Positions 1 through 8,900 of a DNA stretch of 35,996 nt are shown piece after piece. The stretch is taken from assembly GCA_949516455.1 (NCBI GenBank), contig CATILC010000040.1, forward strand, positions 1 through 35,996, read 5' to 3'. The position numbers and the translations under genes were made by a program. The notes under the pieces are model-generated. The model ran no database searches, was not told the origin of the DNA, and saw only the letters and a program-made list of their open reading frames with translations. Numbering within the stretch: position 1 is the stretch's first letter; the number at the start of each line of letters is the position of its first letter. The stretch comes from Flavobacteriia bacterium (GTDB taxonomy: Bacteria > Bacteroidota > Bacteroidia > Flavobacteriales > Schleiferiaceae).

Positions 1-669
1 GAGTATCGTTTGCGCATCCAGAAAAACAACGGCAACCCCGACATTACAGCGGTCACCCGTGTGCTCGAGGATGATCTGCGCGTCGTCCGCCCCACACCGG
101 CACAGCTCATTGCGCTTGAACCACTCAAGGACTACACGATTCAATTCGATACCCAGGAAGGATCAAAGATCTTTCAGACCTATGTCACGCTGCGCTACAA
201 AGAACATCCGATCGGACAGCCCGGTCAGCTCAGCTACCACGAAGCAGTGGCCCGTCTCCCGGTGACGGATGTGAACAATACCGGTGGAGACGTCCGCGTG
301 ATCGTGGGCTACAATACAGAAAGTCTTCTTCAGAGCTTTCGCAACGAGGTGCCCTACGACCCCAATGTATGGCGCTATTTTCAGGCATTGGACTTCACCG
401 TTCTCGCAGGAGATGAAGACCTCCATACATTCATCAATGTCAATCAGCCAGCGACAGGCATTGTTTCGGAACGACCTGATTTCTCCAACATCGAGGGCGG
501 ATATGGTCTCTTCGCATCCCGCGCCTTAAATGGGCGTTACAATAAATCGTTCAACGAATCAGGACTCAATACATTGATCTTGAGTGATCTCACCTGCGAC
601 CTGAACTTCGTGAAGGTGACAACCACTGACACCTGTTTGTGCGATCAGGGCAATCTCGCCTGCCAGTAA
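1..669 (+). CDS. C-terminal part of a hypothetical protein (5' truncated by window edge; possibly a Bacteroidota surface protein)
   Basis: Frame is open to base 1 (EYR precedes the ORF-track start) and stops at 667-669. Cys-rich C-terminus (CDLNFVKVTTTDTCLCDQGNLACQ). No confident family. Confidence 0.6.
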   Translation, partial: EYRLRIQKNNGNPDITAVTRVLEDDLRVVRPTPAQLIALEPLKDYTIQFDTQEGSKIFQTYVTLRYKEHPIGQPGQLSYHEAVARLPVTDVNNTGGDVRVIVGYNTESLLQSFRNEVPYDPNVWRYFQALDFTVLAGDEDLHTFINVNQPATGIVSERPDFSNIEGGYGLFASRALNGRYNKSFNESGLNTLILSDLTCDLNFVKVTTTDTCLCDQGNLACQ

Positions 670-781
670 GCACACTCCCTGACACAATGTCTGCTTAACT
701 GCTGAATTCTGTGCCGCGGGCCTGACAGCTTCCTGTTGGCACAGCAATTGACCTTCCGAGGTGAATTTGAAAATCAACCCA

Positions 782-2689
782 ATGAGTAAAGTAATCGGAA
801 TCGACCTCGGGACCACGAATTCGTGCGTAGCCGTTATGGAAGGAAACGAACCTGTGGTCATTCCAAATAGCGAAGGACACAGGACCACCCCTTCTATGGT
901 CGCTTTTGTAGAAGAGGGTGAGCGCAAGGTGGGTGACCCCGCTAAACGTCAGGCCATCACCAATCCCACCAAGACCATTTATTCCATAAAGCGTTTCATG
1001 GGCAAATCCTTCTCGGATTCTTCCAGCGAGGTGGACCGCGTGCCCTACACGGTGAGTAAGGGGGACAACAATACACCTCGGGTAGACATCGATGGACGGC
1101 TGTATACTCCGCAAGAACTCTCCGCAATGATCCTTCAGAAGATGAAGAAGACCGCGGAAGATTATTTGGGCACAAGTGTCTCGGAAGCGGTGATCACAGT
1201 TCCTGCCTACTTCAACGACGCAGAGCGTCAGGCGACCAAGGAGGCGGGAGAGATCGCCGGACTCACTGTCCGTCGCATCATCAACGAACCTACAGCTGCC
1301 GCTCTGGCCTACGGTATCGACAAAAAGCAACAAGAGGAGAAGATCGTGGTCTTTGACTGCGGTGGGGGAACGCATGACGTCTCGATACTGGAATTGGGCG
1401 ACGGAGTCTTTGAAGTGAAATCCACCGATGGAGACGTCCACTTGGGGGGAGATGACTTCGACCAGAAGATCATCGATTGGCTGGCAGAGGAATTCAAGAC
1501 CCAAGAGGGAATCGATCTCAGAGGTGATGCCATGGCCCTTCAGCGGCTCAAGGAAGCAGCTGAGAAAGCCAAGATCGAATTGTCGAGCACCAGCTCAACG
1601 GAGATCAATCTGCCCTACATCACAGCCACTTCTAGCGGACCAAAGCACCTGGTGCGTCCGTTCAGCCGTGCGCAATTTGAGCAGCTCGCTTCAGACCTGA
1701 TCGACCGCACCATCGAACCCTGTCGCACAGCCCTTGAAAAGGCTGGACTCAGCACTGGAGATATCGACCAAGTGATCTTAGTGGGTGGCACCACACGCAT
1801 CCCGGCCATCCAGGATGCGGTCAAGAATTTCTTTGGAAAAGAAGCGTCCAAAGGGGTCAACCCCGATGAAGTGGTGGCCATTGGTGCAGCCATTCAAGGA
1901 GGTGTGCTCAGTGGAGACGTCAAGGATGTGCTCCTATTGGATGTCACACCGCTCTCCTTGGGCATCGAGACCATGGGCAGCGTGTTCACCAAATTGATCG
2001 AAAGCAACACGACCATTCCGACCAAGAAGTCAGAGACCTTCTCAACAGCAGCCGACAACCAGCCCAGTGTGGAGATCCATGTTCTGCAGGGCGAGCGCCC
2101 CATGGCAGGAGACAACAAGACCATTGGCAGGTTCCACCTCGATGGCATCCCTCCTGCGCCGCGCGGCACCCCACAGATCGAAGTGACCTTCGACATCGAT
2201 GCAAATGGAATCTTGAATGTATCTGCCAAGGACAAAGCCACCGGCAAGGAGCAGAGCATCCGGATCGAAGCCTCCTCCGGCCTCTCCAAGGACGAGATCG
2301 ACAAGATGAAGCAGGAAGCCGAGGCAAATGCCGACGCCGACAAGGCCGCCAAAGAAAAGGTGGACAAGTTGAATGCTGCTGACAGCATGGTCTTCCAAAC
2401 GGAAAAGCAGCTCAGCGAATTCGGAGAAAAGCTGCCGGCTGATAAGAAAGAACCCATCGAGACTGCACTGGAGGAACTCAAAAAGGCCCACCAAAGCCAG
2501 GAGCTCACGGCCATCGATGCCGCCATGGAGAAGATCAACGAGGCATGGAAGAATGCCAGTGAAGAACTCTACAAGGCGCAACAGGAGAATGGAGGTGCGC
2601 CCAATGACCCGACTGCAGGAGAAGCAGGCGCCGGAGGCGATGCAGATGTCACCGATGTGGATTTCGAAGAAGTAAAGGACGATAAGTGA
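782..2689 (+). CDS. dnaK: Molecular chaperone DnaK (Hsp70)
   Basis: [59 protein letters not shown] and an acidic C-terminus [17 protein letters not shown] at 782 preferred over the upstream GTG at 761. Confidence 0.98.
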   Translation: MSKVIGIDLGTTNSCVAVMEGNEPVVIPNSEGHRTTPSMVAFVEEGERKVGDPAKRQAITNPTKTIYSIKRFMGKSFSDSSSEVDRVPYTVSKGDNNTPRVDIDGRLYTPQELSAMILQKMKKTAEDYLGTSVSEAVITVPAYFNDAERQATKEAGEIAGLTVRRIINEPTAAALAYGIDKKQQEEKIVVFDCGGGTHDVSILELGDGVFEVKSTDGDVHLGGDDFDQKIIDWLAEEFKTQEGIDLRGDAMALQRLKEAAEKAKIELSSTSSTEINLPYITATSSGPKHLVRPFSRAQFEQLASDLIDRTIEPCRTALEKAGLSTGDIDQVILVGGTTRIPAIQDAVKNFFGKEASKGVNPDEVVAIGAAIQGGVLSGDVKDVLLLDVTPLSLGIETMGSVFTKLIESNTTIPTKKSETFSTAADNQPSVEIHVLQGERPMAGDNKTIGRFHLDGIPPAPRGTPQIEVTFDIDANGILNVSAKDKATGKEQSIRIEASSGLSKDEIDKMKQEAEANADADKAAKEKVDKLNAADSMVFQTEKQLSEFGEKLPADKKEPIETALEELKKAHQSQELTAIDAAMEKINEAWKNASEELYKAQQENGGAPNDPTAGEAGAGGDADVTDVDFEEVKDDK

Positions 2690-2712
2690 TCCGTCCACAG
2701 ATTAGAATGTTC

Positions 2713-2737
2713 AGCCGGCCTCGTGCCGGCTTTTTTC
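2713..2737 (+). terminator. Rho-independent terminator after dnaK
   Basis: AGCCGGC-ctcgt-GCCGGCT followed by a T run (2731-2736). Confidence 0.85.
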
Positions 2738-2799
2738 TGCTCAAAAGCGACCAATGAACAAAGACCGCCTCCTCTCGTTCTTTTTCTAAACATTTGATT

Positions 2800-2964
2800 A
2801 TGTTATCATTATTCAAGAAAACAAGCGCAGCTGACCGCATGAGCAAGCAATATCAGCGTTTGATGCAGAGGGCCATGGAGGCCAGCAAGACCGACCGCCG
2901 AAAGGCTGACGAACTGTACGCTGAGGCCGAAGCACTTGCCCGGAAAATGGAAGGGGAAGCCTGA
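2800..2964 (+). CDS. Small Lacal_2735-like family protein (54 aa), absent from the ORF track
   Basis: Manual translation: MLSLFKKTSAADRMSKQYQRLMQRAMEASKTDRRKADELYAEAEALARKMEGEA*. The LFKK start, K.Y..L..A, DRRKADE.YAEAE pattern resembles the small Lacal_2735 family of Bacteroidota. Confidence 0.7.
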   Translation: MLSLFKKTSAADRMSKQYQRLMQRAMEASKTDRRKADELYAEAEALARKMEGEA

Positions 2965-3036
2965 ACCGAAGGCGACCTGATCAGGTGCACTGAAACTCCA
3001 TGGAGGGAGAAGTCAGTCTCAACGAATCCCTGCGTT

Positions 3037-3714
3037 TCATCTGATCCTTTCCTTTATTTCTTCCCTGTAGCTCGCACCGATCGGGATGTCTCGCCCCCCG
3101 ATCCGTAAAAAATTCCCCTCCATATACTCCAGGTGGGCCAGATTCACGGCATGCGAGCGGTGCACACGCAGCAGGACATCCTCCAGTTCCGTCAGGTACC
3201 CTGTCAGACTTCCGAGCAGCATATAGGATTTTTCTTCCAGGTAGAGATGCGTATAGTCCCCATCCGATTCGAGTGCATGAATACGCTCGACCGGAACGCG
3301 ATAGGTCCGTTTGTCCGCCTTGAATCCGAAAAAGCGATCGGCCTTCCCTTCAGCTGTTCGCTGTTCATGTGCAGACTGGGCTTTATTGACCGCCTTGAGG
3401 AAACGCGCAAATGGAATGGGTTTGAGCAGGTAATCGACCGCATCCAATTCAAATCCCTCGACTGCAAAATCGGTGTAGGCCGTTGTGAAGATCACGTTTG
3501 GCGCATCACTGAGGGACCTCAGGAAGGAAAGACCATCGAGGCCCGGCATCTGAATATCCAAAAAGAGCAGATCGATCTTTTGGTTTTTGAGGTACTCCAT
3601 GGCCGTAAAGGCATCGGGGCATTCACCCAGCACTTTCAAAAACGGGACGCGCTCCGCATGGTGCAGCAGAATGCTTCTTCCCTCAGGCTCATCGTCGACG
3701 ATCAGACAGCGCAT
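3037..3714 (-). CDS. LytTR-family response regulator (REC + LytTR)
   Basis: MRCLIVDDEPEGRSIL, LLFLDIQMPGLDG, KPIPFARFLKAV, then a LytTR domain (LRVHRSHAVNLAHLEYMEGNFLRIGGRDIPIGASYREEI). Confidence 0.92.
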   Translation of the reverse strand: MRCLIVDDEPEGRSILLHHAERVPFLKVLGECPDAFTAMEYLKNQKIDLLFLDIQMPGLDGLSFLRSLSDAPNVIFTTAYTDFAVEGFELDAVDYLLKPIPFARFLKAVNKAQSAHEQRTAEGKADRFFGFKADKRTYRVPVERIHALESDGDYTHLYLEEKSYMLLGSLTGYLTELEDVLLRVHRSHAVNLAHLEYMEGNFLRIGGRDIPIGASYREEIKERIR

Positions 3715-4769
3715 TTATCCAAATTCAGTTCCATACGCACCACGAATTGTTCATCCCTCTCCTCTGCATCCAGTTGATGTCCCTCTGGAAACAGTCGATG
3801 AAGCCGCTTGCGAAGATTGCTCAAACCCATGCCACCTGATGAAGCATCGGTTTCTGCCTTCGCCCGGGCATTCACTGAAGAGAAGATCAAGGTATTGCCT
3901 TTTTGAACCAGTTCCATACGAAGTTCAACCGCTCCTCTCTGGTCCAGAACACCGTGCTTGATCCCATTCTCTACCAAGGGCAGAAAGAGCAGTGGGGGGA
4001 TCTGTATATCGGTCCGGTCCAGCTGATGCTGCCATTTTATCTGTGACTCTGAGTGCATGCGCTTTTGACTCAGTGCGATATAGTCGTCGATCATCTTCAA
4101 TTCCGCATCCATCCGAACCATAGGCTGATTGGTCTGATACATCACATAGCGCAACAGATCGGACAGCTGCACGATGTGGTCAGGCAGATCGTCTGCCTTT
4201 TTGATCGACAAACTGTAAAGCAGGTTCAAATTGTTGAACAGGAAATGGGGGTTGATCTGTGCTTTCAATGCGTTCAGCTCATCGTCCAGACGTTCCTTTT
4301 CCATCTGCTCTTGCTGGCCCCGGAGGCGCTCTGAACGGAAGTAGTCCACACTCAACTGAAACAATCCGGTCACCACCAAATAGGCCAATACATACAGGCC
4401 GATCTCCCACCATTTGAGATAGCTGATAAAGTAATAACCCGGGAAGATCCAATCGGCCAAATGGCTCATTACCCAGTGGTGGATCAGGATGCTCGCTCCG
4501 ATGGTTGATGAGAATCCGAAGAAGTACAGAGCGAATCTTCGTTGTTGCAGGAGCCTGGGGATCAACAAGTGTCCGTTGACCGCCACCGCCGGGATCAGAG
4601 ATAAGTGAAAGAGCAAGGAGAACAGCCAGTCTATCGTTTCCCATTCGTTGCCTATTCGGAAAACACGTGCGATCAGCACCACGGATGCACTCCAAAAAAG
4701 AAGGAACTGAAAAAGGGAAACCCATGGGCTTCCCTTTCCAGTTTTTGTCTGAATCGACTCAGATGCCAT
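3702..4769 (-). CDS. LytS/YehU-type sensor histidine kinase (His_kinase family)
   Basis: Transmembrane N-terminus, LKAQINPHFLFNNLNLLYSL H-box, LFLPLVENGIKHGV N-box, SGGMGLSNLRKRL G-box. Overlaps the RR start by 13 nt. Confidence 0.92.
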   Translation of the reverse strand: MASESIQTKTGKGSPWVSLFQFLLFWSASVVLIARVFRIGNEWETIDWLFSLLFHLSLIPAVAVNGHLLIPRLLQQRRFALYFFGFSSTIGASILIHHWVMSHLADWIFPGYYFISYLKWWEIGLYVLAYLVVTGLFQLSVDYFRSERLRGQQEQMEKERLDDELNALKAQINPHFLFNNLNLLYSLSIKKADDLPDHIVQLSDLLRYVMYQTNQPMVRMDAELKMIDDYIALSQKRMHSESQIKWQHQLDRTDIQIPPLLFLPLVENGIKHGVLDQRGAVELRMELVQKGNTLIFSSVNARAKAETDASSGGMGLSNLRKRLHRLFPEGHQLDAEERDEQFVVRMELNLDKCAV

Positions 4770-5514
4770 GGATCTTCATCAATTGGGTCCGATTGGAGAA
4801 GGCCTTTTCTTCATCGGAGAATTTGATGATGAATTTCTGCAGATCCTCGGGCTGCGCGGTGAGTAAGACCTGGTCATCGCGCTCCACGTGTTCGAGTCGG
4901 GCTCTGTTCTGCTCAAAGAGCGTCTTGAGGAAGGACTCATTCATAAAGTTCAGCTCTAACGCATCTCCATTCTGGACAACTTGCGCAAAGGTGTGCATGG
5001 CCACATGGTCGAGTTCGCCCACAAACTCCACTTCTCCAGATGCATCCATGATTATGTTTGATAATCTCAGGCAATCTGCGTAGAGTTTGCCGTCAAGCTC
5101 CACCAGGTGCATTCCATGGATTTCAAAGCGGTCCGCACTGACCGAACGCTTTTCGCTCGGATCGAGCAAGGGCTCGTTGTCCCGGATGACAAAATAGGAG
5201 GGCTCCTCTTTACCATTACCTTCAGCCTCAATGCTCGTCAGAATTTGCGTCCATGGGGCAGGAAAGAGCATGCCCGATGGCATTTTGATGCGCTCCCCTT
5301 CGATGGAGTACTCTTTGTTGATCAGCTGGCTTCTCAACGCCGGACCAATGATGTATACGCTTTCTGAGCTGTCATTGGCCAGGTAGTTTCCTTCGATCGC
5401 CGATCGCTCGACCACGTGCTCTTTGCTTTCTGTGTAGAGCGGGAAAAAGCTCAAGACCTTACAGGAGCTCACTGAGAGCAGGAGTACGGCAATAAAAAAT
5501 GTGGATCGTTTCAT
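4759..5514 (-). CDS. Hypothetical lipoprotein co-operonic with the LytS/LytT pair
   Basis: MKRSTFFIAVLLLSVSSCK signal peptide/lipobox; overlaps the kinase start by 11 nt. Confidence 0.75.
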   Translation of the reverse strand: MKRSTFFIAVLLLSVSSCKVLSFFPLYTESKEHVVERSAIEGNYLANDSSESVYIIGPALRSQLINKEYSIEGERIKMPSGMLFPAPWTQILTSIEAEGNGKEEPSYFVIRDNEPLLDPSEKRSVSADRFEIHGMHLVELDGKLYADCLRLSNIIMDASGEVEFVGELDHVAMHTFAQVVQNGDALELNFMNESFLKTLFEQNRARLEHVERDDQVLLTAQPEDLQKFIIKFSDEEKAFSNRTQLMKIHGI

Positions 5515-5623
5515 GACTTTGTTTTTGATGATCGATGCAGCTAAACAACTTCAGCAAGAGAACGCACCAAAAAAAAATCGACCAACGGCCCAATATATTC
5601 GACGAATGCAGACCTGAGCTCGA

Positions 5624-5899
5624 TCAGTGGATCTCAGCACTCAGCCCACGTTCCAAAAGTGCGCTGCATTTGGGCTCCAATTCGTCGTAGGTTCCGTTCT
5701 TCACACCGCACTTGCCCGTTGTATGAACGATCAGTGCGCACTGCTCGGCCTGCTCGCTTTCGTGTTCGCAAATATCGATCAGAGATCTGATCACCCAGTC
5801 GAAGGTGTTCACGTCATCGTTGAAGAGAACGATCTCCCGCTCCCGCTCCTCGAGCGTAAGGACTTCAGATGCTTCCTGCGTCTTGGTAGATGCGAACAT
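5624..5899 (-). CDS. clpS: ATP-dependent Clp protease adaptor ClpS
   Basis: EREIVLFNDDVNTFDWVIRSLIDICEHESEQAEQCALIVHTTGKCGVKNGTYDELEP is a typical ClpS core. Confidence 0.93.
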   Translation of the reverse strand: MFASTKTQEASEVLTLEEREREIVLFNDDVNTFDWVIRSLIDICEHESEQAEQCALIVHTTGKCGVKNGTYDELEPKCSALLERGLSAEIH

Positions 5900-5932
5900 G
5901 AAACGAAAATAATACCTGCGCCCGCATTGACC

Positions 5933-8900
5933 TTAGAATTCGTTGATGAATCGCATGGCCTTTCCCTTGGATGCCTGCGATATGTTCAAAAACCCTTTCT
6001 TTTCCTCGATCCGGCGCTTTTTCTCGTCGAGTTTTTGGAATTCCGCCATCAGCTCCTTGTCGTTCGAATAGAATTGCAGGACGTTTCGCTTGTACCCAAA
6101 AAAGTAAAGAGTACCTGCACCATCTTCGAAGTAGAAATTGAGTTCATCCCCTCTTCTCTTTCGAATGAGTTGCACCGCTCCTCTGAGCTTTTTGTTGATC
6201 GGTTCCTTGAATATGCTCCCCAAGCCAATGTCGCCCACACTCAAAAATGAATTGGTGGCTGGATCCCATTCCATCTTGAGATCGCTGAAGGTGAATGTGT
6301 TCCTAAGCGCATCGGGCACTTCATCGGGTGCCCCATAGAGTTCGACCTCTTCATCGAAGTCATAGATGTCGTCGGCTGTCATCAGCTCATTCATGGCCAC
6401 ACGAAATGCCCGTCTGGAGAGGTCTACGGTTCCACGGCCATCGCCGGCAATGACCGCATCGGCTATGTCCTCAATGATGCCCTTGTCGAAGGGAAATTCA
6501 ATGCCCATCAGTGCATCGATCTCAATGCGATCGCTCTTCAGATCGTGCTGGACCCTTCCATAGGTGCCGATCTTGAGCAATCCCGTCTTTTCTCCCAGAC
6601 TCAAACTTCCCTGACCTTCTGTATAACAATCCTTGTTTTGAAGGATCAGATAATTCCCGGGATGGTCCTCGTCGTCGATCCGATCCTCACGAGCGATGAC
6701 GTAGGAGAACAGATCTTCGTCGTAAAGCAGCTGACCATCGGAACGGATGATCTCTATATCCGCCCGCTTGCTCGCCCGACTCAGGAAAGCCGAATAGGCC
6801 GAAGTCGAATCATTGGCGATGAAGATGCCGTTGAACAGCCGTTCAGCAGCTTTGTCCTCTCCAAACTTGGGCAGGTCGATCACAATGTTGTTCGGATCGA
6901 TGGGCGACCGAAAGGGGAACCAGGTGGTCGAGATATTGGCGCAGCTGCTTTGGATGTTCGTCTTGCCGTTAAAGGTCAGGTACTTCGCACTCGCCAGCAT
7001 TTCCACCTTTCCCTGGAACCCGAAGAATGGACTCATATAGAACTCGTCCTCCGGCTTCACATCGGCCGATCCCACCGTTTCGAGATCCCTGTTCACACCA
7101 AGCGTATGAAAATAAAGCGGCCAGGGGGTCTCGTCCTGATCGACATATTCCAGAATGCCATTTCCGCTGTAGCGATTCCTCGACTGGATCTTCAGAGAAC
7201 AATCATAGAGGTTGAAATGCCGGGTGAAACGATTCGCCACAAGAACAGACTTATCGAGCAGACGCATGTTGGCCGCCGTATCGATGGTCACACGGCCACT
7301 GTCTGGCTCAATGCGCGCATCGGCCACTTTGATCTGCTCCACTCCGTAGACTTCCAGCACCGAATTCAACAAGCTGAATTTGCTCGAAGCCGCGTCAAAA
7401 TGAAGGGAATCCTGAGCCTTATTGACCGATATCATGGGCGAGAGCTTTCCTTCCTCATGATTCCGCACATTGAAGGTTTTGGCCGCGATGTCCCAGTCTG
7501 CACGGTCCATGTAGGCGTCATACTGATTGACATCAAAGGCAAAGTGGTAGGATGAATCGAGCATTTCAAAACGACCGGCTTGCTTGTCGAAGTCTACTGA
7601 AGAACGTGCCTGCCAAGAGCTGAAAGCCCAGTCCGCCTCCGGGTATGGTCGGATCCTGAAGTCTGCGTGCTCAGCGTCAAAACGCCGGTTCTCAAATACG
7701 AAATCCTTTGAGTGCATTTGTGCATTGAGAAAATCTATCTGTCCTCTGCCCTCCAAGGCCGTGGGCGTGAGTGCCAGCGTTCCCGTACCGAGCATGTCGA
7801 CGTCATCGTACATCTCGAAGGGGCTTTCCCGGCTGCTTTGTTCCAAACGGTCTTCGCGGGGCAACCAACGCAAGAAGCTCCCCCTCCCGCGTACCGGTGG
7901 GTGGTATGCCGTCCCCTCCTCGGCCTTCAGATCGAATTCTTCGGTCGGACCCGTTGCTGAATCCGGGAAAAAGGTGATGGCCTTTCCACGGGAAAGAGAA
8001 GACAGATAGCGAATGGCGCCCATCCCCACCAAACCAGACTCATCCAGACTCAGACTATCGGTAAACTGACCCGCACCGTCATATGCAGACAGCCCTTCCG
8101 GAGGCGTGGCGATGCGAAAACCAAGGCTGTAGTCCCTCTGGACCTTCAGCGTCTGTTCCATTTCCGGAAAGATGCCTCCGGAGACGAATGTGCCGTCAAA
8201 GGAAAGCCCCTCCGCAGTCGTATTGTCCAAGCTGTCGATGGTGAACTGGTGGACCTCGACGAAAAAGGTTTCCCTGGGATATACGCGATCATAAATATCC
8301 CTTCGGTCGTAGTAGATATAATTCTTTTTGCCCGAGGTGAAGATCGGGTAGTCGTGGTAGACGCGCCTGCTGGATTTGTTGTTTGGTTTGTCTATGTACA
8401 GCTCACCATTGAAATCCTGAAGAGTGGTCCGGACATAGCGAAGAGGTCTTCGGCCCATGGCGTCCGGTGTAAAGGACTGCACCTTGAATTTCATGGAATC
8501 GATTTCGGTCATGCTGACCCTGAACTGATCGTAATTGAACAAGAATTCGTGGCCCCAATAGGTGAATCGGCCAGCTTGGATCACCCCGTCGAACTTGAAA
8601 TCAAATCCTTCATTCATTTCGATCTTACGTCCATAGGGGAACATGGCCACCTTTTGAGAATCCGAAACGGCGATCTGTCGGATCCCCTTGATCTCCAATT
8701 TGTGGTCGAGCAGACTCAGCCGTGCATTCTCTCCCTGTGCAGTTCTGCTCTGGAAGCGGATCACGTCGTAGTCTCTTTTTCCGCTGAAGTTCTTTAAGTA
8801 CTCAAAGGTCCGGGGGCGAACCGTGGCGCGCTGGCTGAGCGGATCGTAGTCCAGAAATCCGGCCACCATCATTTGCAAAAGGAAACGCTCGGCCTTGATC

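Noticed and set aside
1321-1400. DnaK variant motif CGGGTHDVS instead of the LGGGTFDVS familiar from E. coli
   Set aside because: His at this position (GGGTHDVS) is, to my recollection, normal for Bacteroidota DnaK, so it is lineage variation rather than novelty.
695-1504. 269-aa minus-strand ORF over the dnaK 5' half (and other dnaK antisense ORFs)
   Set aside because: Antisense to an unmistakable dnaK; no domain signature.
2975-2986. Perfect 12-bp palindrome ACCTGATCAGGT in the convergent gap before the LytTR gene
   Set aside because: No T run, no second copy noticed nearby and too short to claim function; could be a restriction-like or random palindrome.
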